Source: Perognathus longimembris pacificus (lineage: Eukaryota > Chordata > Mammalia > Rodentia > Heteromyidae). Taken from it: a DNA stretch of 64,000 nt. The notes under the pieces are model-generated. The model did no database searches. It was not told the DNA's origin and saw only the letters and a list, made by a program, of their open reading frames with translations. Position numbers and translations under genes: made by a program. Positions 10,452 through 23,013 of the stretch are shown one piece after another (position 1 is the stretch's first letter; the number at the start of each line of letters is the position of its first letter). The stretch spans positions 28,484,301 through 28,548,300 of the forward strand of contig NC_063170.1 of NCBI RefSeq assembly GCF_023159225.1, given 5' to 3'.

Positions 10452-10546
10452 ATGGAGATGGATACATGGATCACTTACTGCCGGGCTGTGAGGATAAAAA
10501 CTGCCAGAAAAGCACCATATATTTAATGAGATCCAAAACAAAACAG
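10452..10546 (+). CDS. ITFG1: ITFG1 coding exon A (human residues ~268-299)
   Basis: ITFG1 is a type I membrane glycoprotein with FG-GAP/beta-propeller-like repeats in its extracellular part. It is linked to T-cell modulation and, as LINKIN, to cell adhesion. The exon begins after TTTTGCAG. Its first two bases AT join a G from the previous exon to give Asp. It then reads GDGYMDHLLPGCEDKNCQK and STIYLMRSKTKQ in one open frame. The start is an FG-GAP calcium-loop type motif (D-G-D-G-Y-M-D), and a CEDKNC cysteine pair follows. The exon ends CAG before donor GTACAT, which is weaker than the other donors. It is 95 nt, with phase 1 in and phase 0 out. It is nearly identical to the human protein as I remember it (Y for H after DGDG, and differences near the end). 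Confidence 0.96.
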
Positions 10547-12864
10547 GTACATTTGCTTTTAAAATATAAACAGGCTATATGTTTGAAAAAAAGTCCTCGG
10601 AGGTTAAAAAATACATCTGAAGAATTAAGATAGATAATCCAAAATTAAGTTATTGATTTCTTTTTTAAATTAATAAAATTCAGTTAAATTTATTTTTTTA
10701 TTCATTTATGAAGCAAAAAAATACTGTTGTAGTTTTTTCTGGTAGAAAGAACACCATTCTTCTGGATCCTATAATTAAATGAGGTAGGAACATTTTATTT
10801 GTCTAAAATGTGGTAAAACACATAATAATAAAGAGGTTTGAAAAAGAATATTATACCTATTTTCAGAACTAGTTCTTTTATTTGTAGTATCTAGATGTAT
10901 TTTACTTCCCCTTAGAGACTTTTTAACCTGTAGTTTGTGGGGAAACAATTTAGAAGCTTAATCACAATGAAAAATTAACATAAAAATGATAGGTTATAAT
11001 AGGCGTTAGTGTAGTTAATCAGCTGTACTTTCAGGAGCAATAAAAGAGTAAATTGTTGACTTTCATAGCCCTTAAGGATGGGAAACCTCACATTTTATAC
11101 TCAAACAGTAAGGAAAAAAATCTTAATACAGTCCAAATTCTAAAAGCATTCAACTATTATACCCACAAGTTTTATTAACTTGAACTATTTTTTAACACTC
11201 TCACATTGATTTCTGTATAAGTAAACTTGGTAATTATAGCCTGTCTTCAATTGCCAGACTATAATAAGAATATTTTCAAGCTCTATGGTCATTTTTCTTC
11301 CAAGAGGGTAAATGTCACAGTTCTTTGGTGACTATTATGGATGTCGCATTAAGTGAAAAAAATCTTTTTCTACTTGAATACAATTACCTTAATGGAAATA
11401 CTTTGTCCACTAATTATGTACTCTCATTAAGAAACATTAATAAAATACATGTGATGATTTCTATAGGACTCTAGGCATTTATACACAGTCAACTAAGGGA
11501 AGAAACCCAGAGGTACAATCCCTCTTGAACATTTGAAATACTGTTTATCAAAACAAATTCCAGGAAATGGAAACATGGTTTTTGTTGTTGTTTTGGCTGC
11601 TGTTGGTAGAGGTGGTATTTGTTTTTGCTTTTATGATTTTTTTTCTTTTGGGGAGGAGAAGAGAGAAACAAAGATAGGGGTGACATGGTCTAAAAATGAT
11701 ATATATTCATTATCTGACTAATAAAATGGTAACCCCTCTGTACAACACCTTAATAATAACAATAAAATTATACTTTTAAAAATCAATGAAATATAAAATA
11801 ATAGTTTTTCAAATGAAAAGTGACTGAAAAAATTAAGATAAAGACTTGAAAAAAACTCATTTTCTATAGGTATCTCTATAATTGTTTTCATTTCCTTTTT
11901 CAGTGAATGCTACATTTTTTAGAAAACTTATGAAATACTAGAGGTACCCTGTTTGATAAACTTTTTACAAGAAACTACTAATACAGTTAACTTATAGCCC
12001 TAGTTCTTATGATTAAAGCAAAATATATCTGTTGTCATTTCTGGCCTCCTGTCATTACAAGTTAGCAATTCATGCTTCTGCTCAGACATCTTCAGGTTAT
12101 ATACCAAGATCTGAACTCCTACTAATTGTGAACACAACTGTAATTTTAATAGTGTGATTTCCAATCTTCAGATCTTCTGTTTTATATGAATTTATCAATG
12201 AAAATTTGTATGATCCGAAGAGAAGTGACTGCCAGAAACTCATTTTTCAGCCTGTTCTCTCCCTGGTAATCAATATAAAAATAAAGGAACTAATTAATAG
12301 TTTAGTTTCTTACTACTTTGGTGTCAGAGCATACCTGTTGCGTCTGGTAAGTGCCTGTCAGTTGAGATTGTAGCTTTTCAGGCCTGGTGTTTGGAAATCC
12401 ACAGAAGTTGCTTGGCTTTGGACCAGTCAGCACAACAGAAGAAAAGGGAAACTCATCCTGTTCTTTCTTCCTAATGTCCCTGAACGGACATCAGTATTAG
12501 CAACATCGAGTTCACTCTAGTTCTTTCAAGTATTCATCTGAGAATATATTTCTACTTGACATAAATTAAGTTGGGTGATTCAACTAAAGGAGTATTAAGA
12601 TCAGTTCATTCCTACTAAGTTTTTATGCTTTCATGGAAACCTTTCTGTTCTGTATGCCAATTATAGCAAGGATGACTGCTGATACATTCTAAGAAAAAAT
12701 ATTTTTCCCAAAGTATTACTCACACATTCATCAAAATAACTTGTTCTATATTTTGGAGTAAAACTATATTTGTCTTGAGAACTTTTAATGGATCGTTTTT
12801 TCACAAATGCTGAATGTTTTTCTAAAATAAACATGAAGTCTCTCTGTTTTCTCCCACCCCGCAG
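10547..12864 (+). other. ITFG1: ITFG1 intron, 2.3 kb, phase 0
   Basis: It runs from donor GTACAT to acceptor CCACCCCGCAG. A short L1 3' end lies at ~11650-11785. Elsewhere I see AT-rich sequence without recognised repeats or genes (10547-11640 and 11790-12860). Confidence 0.9.
11650..11785 (+). mobile_element. LINE-1 3' end, plus strand, diverged
   Basis: It shows GAGGAGAAGAGAGAAACAAAG, then ATATTCATTATCTGACTAA, AACCCCTCTGTACAACACCTTAATAATAAC and an A-rich end. This is the order of the L1 3' terminus seen elsewhere in the window, but diverged. Confidence 0.5.
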
Positions 12865-13037
12865 TGGGTTCCAGTCCTGCAAGATTTCCACAATAGGGGC
12901 ACACTCTGGGGCTTTGTGCCCTTTGTACAGGAAGAACAGCCAGCAGCAATACCCATTCCAATTACACTTCACATTGGAGACTACAACATGGATGGCTATC
13001 CTGACGCTCTTGCCATACTGAAGAATACATCTGGGAG
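12865..13037 (+). CDS. ITFG1: ITFG1 coding exon B (human residues ~300-356)
   Basis: A strong pyrimidine tract and GCAG precede the exon. It is open for 57 codons plus two bases: WVPVLQDFHNRGTLWGFVPF, then VQEEQPAAIPIPITLHIGDY, then NMDGYPDALAILKNTSG. It holds a second FG-GAP-type loop, G-D-Y-N-M-D-G-Y-P-D, and an N-T-S glycosylation sequon near its end. The donor is AG/GTACAG. It is 173 nt, phase 0 in and phase 2 out; the AG left over joins C of the next exon to give Ser, as in the human SGSNQQ context. The exon is closely conserved. Differences from human that I can recall lie in the loop VQEEQPAA. Confidence 0.97.
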
Positions 13038-14090
13038 GTACAGAGATTAAGTCAAGTGGGAAATACTTTTGAAATGTCTTAATTGTGGTGATTTGTAGTT
13101 GGCTGACACCTAAAGATGGACTAATCCCTTAGGTAAGAAACATACTAATGAGCTCAGATCCTACCTCATTTCATGTCTGACCTCATTCCACCACTCAGAA
13201 GCTTGTTCCTTATCACAGATTTATCTTGTGTGGAACAAAACTGAACAGATCTGAAATAAAAAGTGATTTTTTTTCATTCAACAAAAGTTATTCTTGCAAA
13301 GGTGAAGATTTTTAATAAACAAATGGCCTATAACAGTCTGATACTGAAGACAGTGGTGGTTAAGTGCTGACCCCAACTCATGAGTCTCAGTCTAACACTG
13401 TCTATATGACCTTAAACAGATCACCTAAAGTCTAGTAAGTTAAAATGAGTTTAATAGTCTTACCTCTGGCATAAGTAAGCTAAAAGTAACTGAACCAGTT
13501 ACTGTTACTATAACTTACTGCTACAGTAAGATGATCTGAAAACACTGATGTTACTTTCTATAAAGTTACATTACTTATTGTTGCATTTCATAATAGTATT
13601 GGAAATGGACATGATTATTAATATCTGTATATATAAAATATAAGTCTATTTCTATTACTAGTGATTTTTGAAGACTATTTAAAGAAATACCAATAATTTT
13701 ACTAATATAATTCAACTCATAATTAGCCCAAATGCTGACAAATTTATAAATTTGGTCTCCTAAATTTTTTAATTGAAAGTATGACATCATATCAAGGAAA
13801 AATAATAGAAACACAGCAAAATTCATATAACCTTGCAAACTCGGGTGTACTTGGGACCTTATACTGACAGTACTCAGGTACTGATTTCTGATAATAGTGT
13901 AAGTACATGTAAGGCAGTTTTATACAAATTTTATTTTAAAAAATTAGAGTATATCTTATTCATATTTTAAATCACTTGATTTTATTAATCAGGTCACTTA
14001 TTTCTTTAGTAAACATAGTACCATTTCTTGGATTTACTAAATTTTAACCCTCAGGAAGCAGAAATCCAGAGGATTAAGAATAGAAATCAG

Positions 14091-14301
14091 GGGCTGGGGA
14101 TATGGCCTAGTGGCAAGAGTGCCTGCCTCAGATACACGAGGCCCTAGGTTCGATTCCCCAGCACCACATATACAGAAAACCGCCAGAAGCGGTGCTGTGG
14201 CTCAAGCGGCAGAGTGCTAGCCTTGAGCGAGAAGAAGCCAGGGACAGTGCTCAGGCCCTGAGTCCAAGGCCCAGGACTGGCAAAAAAAAAAAAAAAAAAA
14301 A
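14091..14301 (+). mobile_element. IDL-Geo-type SINE, young copy
   Basis: A full dimer with A box TGGCCTAGTGG, B box GGTTCGATTCC, the right module and an A tail of about 20. A perfect 15-bp duplication AAGAATAGAAATCAG flanks it (14076-14090 and 14302-14316). Confidence 0.94.
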
Positions 14302-14368
14302 AAGAATAGAAATCAGCTCAGGCAAAAATAAAAAGTCCTTGTGACTCTTATCTCCAATTAACCAGCAG

Positions 14369-14480
14369 AAAAGGGACTGGAGGTATGGTTAAGTGATAAG
14401 AGTAGCAGCATGAGCAGGTTAACCAAGTGAAAGCACAAGTGCTTTGAATTCAATCAATAGTACTGGCACCAAAAATTCTT
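14369..14480 (+). mobile_element. ID-related SINE, degraded
   Basis: GACTGGAGGTATGGTTAAGTGATAAGAG resembles a diverged A-box region, and TTTGAATTCAATCAATAGTACTGGCACC a B-box and 3' end. It is old. Confidence 0.4.
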
Positions 14481-14559
14481 TATTGCCTTGCCTCTTAAGC
14501 AGAAATAATCTAATGTGTAACTTTTAAAAATCAGTTTTACATGTTACATGGTATAATTT

Positions 14560-14660
14560 TCTGTGTGTATCAGTACTAAGAATTCAACTCAGGTCCTTAA
14601 ACTTGGTAGCAAAGTACTCTATCACTTGAGCCACTCCCCCACCCACCAGTCCAAGTTAAG
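14560..14660 (-). mobile_element. ID-related SINE, minus strand, degraded
   Basis: The + strand text CAGTACTAAGAATTCAACTCAGGTCC...CTCTATCACTTGAGCCACTCC is the inverse of the ID/Geo motif order. It is old and partial. Confidence 0.4.
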
Positions 14661-14924
14661 GTATCAGGCTTTTTACTTCCATTGTTTTTATGATTTCTAA
14701 TTGTAATATCTTGTCCAATAGTTTCTGTACTTCAAGTTAGGGAGGATATTAAACCAATCCAACATGGCATGACAAAATATAGAGCTACTATATGTTTGGA
14801 AATTTTATTCTGAATAAAGTACTCATTCTGTCTCATCAATGAAAAGTTCATACTGTTAGCTAACCTTCACTCACCAACCAATTCCAGCTTCAGTGGCTAA
14901 ACTTATGGAGATTAATTTTTTTCT

Positions 14925-15178
14925 ACAGTAAGATTGCTCATTCCTGTAATCCTAGCTACTATTTAGGAAGCTAAGATATGAGGATTGTGGTTCAAAGCCA
15001 GCATGGACAGGAAAGTCCATGAGACTGCTATCTCCAATTAACCACAGAAAAAGCCAGAAGTGGCTCTGTGGCTCAAGTAGTAGAGTTTTAGTCTTGAGCA
15101 AAAAGAGCTCAGGGACAGTGCTCAGACCCCAAGTTCTAGCCCCAGTACTGGCACACACATACACACACACAAAAAAAA
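14925..15178 (+). mobile_element. B1-head/Geo-tail SINE with CA tail
   Basis: The head is TCATTCCTGTAATCCTAGCTAC, the B-box region GGTTCAAAGCCAGC, the linker TATCTCCAATTAACCACAG, the right module GCTCTGTGGCTCAAGTAGTAGAG and the tail ACACACATACACACACAC. Confidence 0.85.
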
Positions 15179-16299
15179 GGGAAGCAACTAAATGTTTGTT
15201 TTTTACTAAAGAAAACTACCTCATCTAATGATATGCTTCCTCTGCACTCAGTGACTGGTTAGTGAAAGACAGAGCCTCTGTATTTTAATAGACAACAACT
15301 CAGAAAGGCCATGGCTGTGGGGTAGAGGAAAGCCTTTGGTAAAACTACATAGCAGTGAGAATTCTCCCTCTACCTGAACTACTGCCTTGGCTTTCCCACA
15401 GATATTCTATAATCTCCAACTTCAGTCTCCTTCTCAGGAGCCCAACATGTAGCAAGTAATACTGAACATCATCCTCAAGACTTGAGACTGACATGTGAAA
15501 TTGCATGGCTGATTTCCTCTTGTAACCAATTATGTGAGGTAGAATGTCAAAAAAGACTTGAGAGATGCTGGTATTTAAACTGAATCTCAAGGGAATTAGA
15601 ATAACCTCACAGTGAGAAAGGTGGAACAACATATTGAGAGAGAAAACATCTGAGACAGAGGATGCATGAAAGAAAATTGTAATACGTAATATAACATGTG
15701 TCTAAAATACTATGAACTGGCTACCATTGTTTCCTATGACTCTTGTAAAATATTTGTAGGTCAATTTTAGCTTTTTTGTAAGTTTCTTTCTCATATAGTC
15801 AAACAATTTGTAATACCTATTCCTCCAGAATAAATTGTGCACTATATAAACTTTAGTGAAAATAATCATGATTCAAAAAAATTTTATGCAGTCTTTGTAT
15901 GTGTGAAATTAAAAGTGCTTTATTGAAGATACTTTTCATACTGGTGAGAAGCTAAAATAGCTCCATAGACTCACAAACAAAATTGTCTTTCTGTAGATTT
16001 ATACCAACCACATGAAATTTGTCAAAGGTGTACCAAAAATAGCACCTTCATTCTTCTCTTGAATCTCTAGGGATCTCAGGGAACAGTTTAAGTACTGCAA
16101 CTATTAAACATTAGTGCAATTAAATTGCATTTTATCTGTTAGCATTAGAAATCTTGAGTGTGAGGAAGGTATTTTCTATTACTGCGTAGTTAAGTACAGT
16201 GTCTGCTTAAATAAGTTGCATATACTCATGATTAGGAAACATCTTATTGCTGCTCTCATTACTGTGATTTTTCAATAATTTTCATGTATTAATCTTTTT

Positions 16300-17085
16300 A
16301 TAAATGTCATATACATAAAATATGCATACCACAAAATGTACACATTGAAAATGACAAATGTAATGGCTTTTGAATGTCTGTACTTTTGCATCCATTACAA
16401 CTCTCAATTTAAGAACATTTCCATTGCCCCAAAAAGAAACCCTCTATCTCCCAGGGGTGGGGAACATCTCATCTTCAAGCCATATGAGGTCTACTAATCA
16501 TGTCCTGTATTTCTGCCAGTCATGAAGCTTGAACTCAGGGCCTGGGCCCTGTTCCTGAGCTTTTGCACTCAAAGCTAGTGCTCTACCACTTTGAGTCACA
16601 GCACCATTTCTGGTTTTCTAATGGCTAATTAGAGATAAGAATCTCATGGACTTTTCTGCCCATGCTGACTTCAAACCAGGATCCTCAGATCTTAGCCACC
16701 TCAGTAGCTAGGATTACAGACATGAACCACTGGCACCCAACTGTCATGTCCTTCCTGATTGTGTTTTGCCAGCTGCCCACAGCCATATGTCTATATTGAT
16801 AATTCTATGTGACCCCAAAATGATACTGTATTGTGCAAATGTCCCTTATTCCTGGTAACCAGTTTTCTAATTTTATGTTTACCTATTCTAGCCATTTTGT
16901 ATAAATTAAGAATATAATAATAGGTGATCCTCTGTGATTAGCTTCTTTCACTTAGCATTGTCAGTGTTTACCCATAATACAGGATACATTCTTCAAGTAA
17001 TCTTCCAAAGCACTGGGTATACTCATTCATTTGTGAGTTTCAAATGTTGACTAGCACAATATTGTACAATGGTAGGAAGAACATG
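16300..17085 (-). mobile_element. Ancient LINE-1 3' region (L1M-like), minus strand
   Basis: Phrases such as ACAACTCTCAATTTAAGAACATTTCC followed by GCCCCAAAAAGAAACCC, and later GATTAGCTTCTTTCACTTAGCATTGT, match the general form of old mammalian L1 3' regions read in antisense. An inverted SINE (16507-16743) splits it. Confidence 0.55.
16507..16743 (-). mobile_element. B1-head/Geo-tail SINE, minus strand, nested in old L1
   Basis: The inverted order of right module (CTTGAACTCAGGGCCTGGGC ... TTGAGTCACAGCACCA), linker and B1-like head (AGTAGCTAGGATTACAGACATG). TCATGTCCT occurs on both sides (16498-16506 and 16744-16752), a plausible 9-bp target duplication. Confidence 0.8.
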
Positions 17086-17089
17086 ACTG

Positions 17090-17640
17090 AATTTTGTTTC
17101 CTAATATACTAGTGACAGATTGCCACCAACAGTATCTTTTTTAAAGTATAAATTTATTCTGTTTCAATCTGGAAATCAGAGATCTGAAATCAATTTCCAT
17201 TGGCTAAAATTAAAATGTTAGCACTGCTGATTTTGCTAGGTACTAAAGAACAGAATCGGGCTGGGAATATGGCCTAGTGGCAAGAGTGCTTGCCTCCTAT
17301 ACATGAAGCCGTGGGTTCAATTCCCCAGCACCACATATATAGAAAATGGCCAGAAGTGGCACTGTGGCTCAAGTGGCAGAGTGTTAGCCTTGAGCAGAGA
17401 GAAGCCAAGCACAGTGCTCAGGCCCTGAGTCCAACCAAGCTCAGGACTGGCCAAAAAAAAATAAAATAAAATAAAGAACAGAATCTATTCTCTCACTTTG
17501 TCAAGCTCTTCAACACTGACTTGACTTATGACCCATTTTTCCATCCTCAGAGCTAACAATGTAACAGTTTGCATTATTTGATGTTTTCCAGTAATAGAAC
17601 TAGTAGAAAGGACAGAGAGAAATTTGTTATAAATAATTGT
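17090..17640 (+). mobile_element. MaLR LTR (MLT1-like), split by a SINE
   Basis: AATTTATTCTGTTTCAATCTGGAAATCAGAGATCTGAAATC, then CTTGACTTATGACCCATTTTTCCATCCTCAGAG, follow the internal order of MLT1-type LTRs of mammals. The LTR text resumes on the far side of the SINE at 17258-17472, so the SINE came later. Family recognition is from memory. Confidence 0.6.
17258..17472 (+). mobile_element. IDL-Geo-type SINE, older subfamily, nested in MaLR LTR
   Basis: A full dimer with sequence differences from the young copies (GAATATGGCC, CTCCTATACATGAAGCC, a GGTTCAATTCC B box). The tail is (AAAAT)n. Flanking duplication TAAAGAACAGAATC occurs at 17244-17257 and 17472-17485. Confidence 0.92.
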
Positions 17641-18091
17641 TACACATTATTATAGAGGCTCAGTAGTCCTTGAACTTAAAAATCAGGAAGCTAAAGTCCC
17701 AAAAGAGTTGGTGTATAGTTTCAGTCCAAGTCCAAAAGTTGGAGAATGTGGAGAGCAGGCGGGCTGAGTTCTAGTTCGAAACCCTGAAGACTTTCCATCA
17801 CAGAAAAGCCAAACTTTCAGATGTTTTTCTGAATATCACCAGCAATCAGTGTCCCAGCTCTAGAAGTCAGGCCAGAGTTCCCTCTCAGCCCCTTTTTCTG
17901 TTCATCTCTTTAACTGATTGAATGGAGCCATTGGCAATAGGTATAGCTAGGCAATCTACTTTACTCTGTCTTTCCTTAATCTCATCCAAAGACACAGCAG
18001 TCACTGACACACCCAGGACAATGCTTGTCCAACTGTCTGGGCACTCCATGACGCAGTCAGATCAGTCTTTCCTTCTGTCCTCTACTTTTCT

Positions 18092-18310
18092 TTTTTCTTT
18101 TCTTTTTTTTTTTTTTTTGGCCAGTCCTGGGCCTTGGACTCAGGGCCTGAGCACTGTCCCTGGCTTCTTCCCGCCCAAGGCTAGCACTCTGCCACTTGAG
18201 CCACAGCGCCGCTTCTGGCCGTTTTCTGTATATGTGGTGCTGGGGAATCGAACCTAGGGCCTCGTGTATCCGAGGCAGGCACTCTTGCCACTAGGCTATA
18301 TCCCCAGCCC
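18092..18310 (-). mobile_element. IDL-Geo-type SINE, young copy, minus strand
   Basis: The whole element is inverted, with a long poly(T) at 18092-18118. It is nearly identical to the copies at 3571 and 23014. A perfect 17-bp duplication CTGTCCTCTACTTTTCT flanks it (18075-18091 and 18311-18327). Confidence 0.95.
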
Positions 18311-18467
18311 CTGTCCTCTACTTTTCTCTTATCCCTGTACTTCTTTTTCTAAGAACCCCTGTCATCTCTGGGGGAATATTAGTCAGCATAAACAATTGAC
18401 CACTCACTCTTGACTTTCCAAAGAGTCCAGACTTGATCTGTATGCAAAATATGTCTGCTTACCAAAC

Positions 18468-18585
18468 ATGGTAGCCTTTACCTGTAAATCCAGAATTGGG
18501 GAGAATAATAGAGAAATACTACAAGTTCAAGGCCAGCCTGGGATGTCTATTGAAACCCTGTCCAAAGAAAAACAAAAAGGAAGGA
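18468..18585 (+). mobile_element. B1-like monomer SINE, diverged
   Basis: AACATGGTAGCCTTTACCTG, GTTCAAGGCCAGCCTGGGATG and AAACCCTGTCCAAAGAAAAAC match the order of a 7SL-derived B1 monomer. The Geo module is absent. Confidence 0.55.
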
Positions 18586-19139
18586 TGTCTTTTCTAGCTC
18601 AACTTCTCAATTGGATCAATCAAATCAAGTGAAGTTCAGAATATCATACCAGCTCCCTCACCCCAGAAGCCTCAAATCTTATAAAAATTTTCCAAATTGG
18701 GCACTGGTAAGTCATTAGTATGAGGAGAATTTCAGTGTTACATTCTTTCTTGGGTCACAGTTCTTCTCATCTGTGATGTGAGCCTGTGAACCTAGTATAT
18801 ACATTACCTATTCCCAGAATTATAGTAAACAAACATGGGATGATAACCCTTATCATTTCAGTGGGAAGAGATATCATTTAACGGGAGAAAGAGATTACAG
18901 TGTTAAGCCATTTCCAAATGCAGCCATGTGTACTTCATGAGGACTTGGTACCTCTGTGGCCTTCAACTCAATCTAGTAGGTCTACCACAAATCAATGCAG
19001 TCATCAGGCCTTTTGCTATGAAAGATAGCATATACTTCTGAGTTGTTTTTTATCTTGCTTGTAGAATATCTTTTTTCCTTTTATAATATTTTAAGATTCT
19101 TTTAAATTCTACAATGGGACTTATTGTGATATTTCCAAT

Positions 19140-19860
19140 GTTAATATAATGCATTTTAATTTTATTCTCCCCTTCCTACCATGTTTTTGTACAGTTTTAA
19201 TGTGTTTTAGTATGTTGTTTTTATACAAGAGTATAATGTGCTTCAGTCATATTTCCCCTTATCAACCTCTTTTCTCACTTCCTCCCTCCTGCTGCCTTCT
19301 CCCCCAAACAGTCACACATTTTATATTCATGTCCATATTGTTTTTTATTTTTAATCTAGATTCTACAAATGAGAGAAAATACTGATATATATCTTTTTGA
19401 GTATGGCTTAATGTCAAAATGATTATAGCCAACTCCATTCATTTTTCTGCAAAACTACATAATGTGATCTATTTTGATATATTCACCCACACTGTTATTC
19501 TTTCTTACCTTACCCTCTGCAATCTCCCATTTTTATTTCCCTTCTACCTCCCTTTAATTACCCCCTAGAAATTTCCTTGTTACTTCCATGACTTTAAATT
19601 ATCTATTTCATTCTCTGCTATTTACTTTCTTTTCACAAATAAGAGAAAACATTTAACATGATCTCCAGTTTTGTCCATTTTCCAGCAGATAAAATAATTT
19701 CATTCTTCTTAATGATTGAGTAGAACTCAACTGTTGTATACCACTGTTTCCAGGTTCCTTTTGTCCTAGTTTCCATGGAGAAATCTGTTGTCTTAGTTTC
19801 TGTGGAGAAATCGGATGGGTTTATCTTTATGTTTCTTGACACTGCTTTCATTCAGCTTCC
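19140..19860 (-). mobile_element. Old LINE-1 3' UTR and ORF2 tail, minus strand
   Basis: Antisense L1 wording: a C-rich UTR part, then AAGAGAAAACATTTAACATGATCTCCAG and TTTCATTCTTCTTAATGATTGAG. The minus-strand frame at 19633-19851 still contains an ORF2 C-terminal-like stretch (WYTTVEFYSIIKKNEI). Confidence 0.65.
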
Positions 19861-20373
19861 ATATTCTTTATTTTGTGTATTCAGTACATTAACTGTGGTA
19901 TGAAATGGACAGAGGTTTTTTTTGGTTCTTATCTGCTTTATATCCAAAAGTAAACCATAATCTGGATGATCATCTTCCAAAATTGGGGGAATTTTTGGCT
20001 GTTATTTTATTTAAATGTGTTTTTTATGTCTTAAGTTTATTCCTGTTGTTTTTCTATCAAGATTTTCTAATTTGGTATTTTAATTATGTCCCACAACTCT
20101 TGTATGTTCTGTTTATGCTTTCTTATTTTTTATTAGTATTTTCTGAAAGTTCTAATTCATCTGCATTGAATTACAGCCCTGATGTTCTGTCTTTATTTTA
20201 ATTCAGTCATTTAATTCAGTCAGTATTCTAGTTAGACTTTCTGCTGTGTTTTTCCTTTGACTTATTGAGCTTTTCATTTCAGAATTCCAATTTAGTTTCT
20301 TTATCTTATATTATTTTAATTTCCTGCATTGCCTTCCTTATTTCAATCAGCTATGTATTTATATCCTCTTTGA

Positions 20374-20548
20374 CTTTTTTTGGGGGGCGGGCCAGTCATG
20401 GGGCTTGGACTCAGGGCCTGAGCACTCTACCTCTTGAGCCACAGCACCACTTCCAGTTTTTTTCTGCTTATGTGGTCCTAAGGAATCGAACCCAGGGCTA
20501 ATGTGCATGCTAGGCAAGCACTCTACCACTAAGCCACATTCCCAGCCC
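20374..20548 (-). mobile_element. IDL-Geo-type SINE, minus strand, older and slightly deleted
   Basis: Inverted dimer text from GGGCCAGTCATGGGGCTTGG to AAGCCACATTCCCAGCCC. The flanks TATATCCTCTTTGA (20360-20373) and TATATCCTCATTGA (20549-20562) form a 14-bp duplication with one mismatch. It lacks part of the right module. Confidence 0.85.
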
Positions 20549-22529
20549 TATATCCTCATTGAGACCAGTCAGGTGTTTATGTCCTTTCGTTTTCTTTAGA
20601 TTAGTTGGAGGTTTTAATAAACTCTTCTTCCAGGTGAAGTGTTCTCGGTATTCAGGCAAGACTAGATAGTGGCCAGGTCCAAGATTTGTTCTCACTATTG
20701 GACTGATGGTATAACTTAGTAGCCAAACATTTGCCCATTTTGCTTAGGGCATTGTGCCTGTTCTTGTGCACCACAGAGTAAGAAGAAAACTAACTAGAAT
20801 CTCTTTTAATTCCTAGTATACAGGTCTGTGCTGTATTGGGGGTGAAGGCAGAAATAATCATGGGTCAGTTGTTAGCTTCAGGGCTACATCCACTTGCTAA
20901 GTATTGTTCTTTGTGTAGTCTCAGTGAACTTTACAGCCTCTGGCCCTGCTGCTTTTCTACTAGCTCCACTGGCAGCTCCAGTTTGTTATCCCCAGTAGCA
21001 GTCAATGCCCCAAGTCTAGAGGTGTCCCCCAAATGCATCTATGAATGGCTAAGTGTGTAAACACTGTTGTTTGTTTATGATGACTTAAGAATTCTTTAAG
21101 AAAATATGCAGCTTCTTATCATGTTTTCTATATCCTGTTGAGTCTTCACTGTCAGACGTCAACATCCATATTTGTACAAGTAATTGCCTTTTCGTGGCAA
21201 TCTAGGCTTTTTCTATCAGACATCTCAAAATAATTCCAGCCTTTATCCATTAATAAATTACAATGCCACTTTTACCTTCAAATATAATTATTGCAGATGT
21301 ATTTGTGATCATTTTATAGCAGCACACCATCTTATATATTCATTTTCTCTCTATATATTTATCTTCTGTTGCTACTGTAACTATATATTAATTTTCTATT
21401 GCTTTGTGTCATAATACATACAAATTTATTTTAGTAATATCAGTATCATTAACTTCACCTCTGAGAAGTTCCACTTTCCACCTAAGCTAGCACTTTCACA
21501 AATTCTTGGAAATAGCATAGAACCATCTTTGGGTAGTCACTATCTTGTTTACCCCAAGTTTTGTTTCAGTATAGTTTCTTAAAATAATTGATAATATTTG
21601 CTTAGCCCTAAGGATATGATGTAGTGATTTGCTAAGAGCTTTACATGCGGAATTTAATTTATTTCTCACTATCATCCTAGGAAATTGGTGTTTCCCAAAG
21701 CATGCACAAAGAAGACTATAGTATAGATTCAAGAATTGAATAACACTGAAACAAAATCAGATGAATCAAGACTTTTTTAAATCTTGTTGCATTGGTTAAG
21801 ACTTTGATCCCAGTGTTGAGTCGTAATGATATTGTCTGACATTATTGATGTGCTCATGTTCACAGATTATTATTTTATTCAGGAAAAAAATATTTTAATT
21901 TGTAATAAGTGTAGCTGTTTTTTTTTAAGAAAAGTAATTTAGCATACTGAACTTAAATCTGAAGTAGAATCATTTGAGGGTCACCCAAGATCAAGACATT
22001 CTTGATGACGGGAAACTTTTTCAGTATTGTGCAGGGCTGTGTTACATCTGCTTTTTCTTTCAGCTCAAGCTTTAGCTAATTGTCTAAATGTTTTGTCCTC
22101 TGCTTAATAAAGAGTTTAATAGGTAATTATGTATATTCCTGGTTTAATGTTATTTTAATGCATTTTCATTGGTGGTCTAATGCCTTTTTTTAAGGTACAT
22201 AATTATCTTAACTCTGCATGTTACAGGGTTTTCCCAGGAACATAAGATTGAATCTTAAATGTGGTTAGCTCTTATGTCTCACAGGTATTAAGGTACATAG
22301 ATTTCTTACCCCTCATGAAGTAATGGACATTTCATAGAAGTTGGTTTTGAAATAGAATATAATCACAAAACATGATTAATAACAAAAAAGCCACTTTGTT
22401 TTTTATTGAATTTCATTGGGATCCTGCACTTAGATGAATGTAACTGGTTTATCTAAAAATAATCTATGTGATGAATCAGTTGTCCTTCAGAGAATTTACT
22501 TGGGCAAAATAGATACTTTGGGAGAGAGG

Positions 22530-22850
22530 ATGATACAGAGTTTGAACTCCAGGCCTTGCAGTTGCTAGACAGGTTCTCTTTCCCTTGAGCCACACACTCC
22601 AGCCCCTTTTCCCTTTACTTACTTTTTAGATAGAGTGTAGCATAATCATGATGCTCCTACCTATCTATGTATGCTTCATAGCTGGTTTTATAGACATGTA
22701 CCACTATGCTTGTGATTTGTTGAAGTGGGCTCCTGCTAGCTTTATTATTTTTTTGGGGGGGGGGGCCTGGGCTAGCCTCAAACCATAATCCTCCTAATCT
22801 CTACCTCTCCAATAGTTGGGATTATAGACATGAGCTAACATGTCTTCTCT
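22530..22850 (-). mobile_element. Degraded SINE fragments, minus strand
   Basis: GAGTTTGAACTCCAGGCCTTGCAG...CCCTTGAGCCACACACTCCAGCCCC is an inverted ID-like unit. The later GGCCTGGGCTAGCCTCAAACCATAATCC...GGGATTATAGACATGAGC is an inverted B1-like head. A T/G homopolymer lies between them near 22745-22766. Confidence 0.45.
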
Positions 22851-23013
22851 AATAATGTTTAAAACATTTTAGAAATTCCTTATATATGGAGTGACTGCAA
22901 TTGAGTAGTATTCTATGTGGAAATGATTAAATGTTCTGAAATGAATTAATAGTGGTGGTAAATATACCCAAACATGACAATTTGTGATATATTTGTGATG
23001 TGAATTATATTCT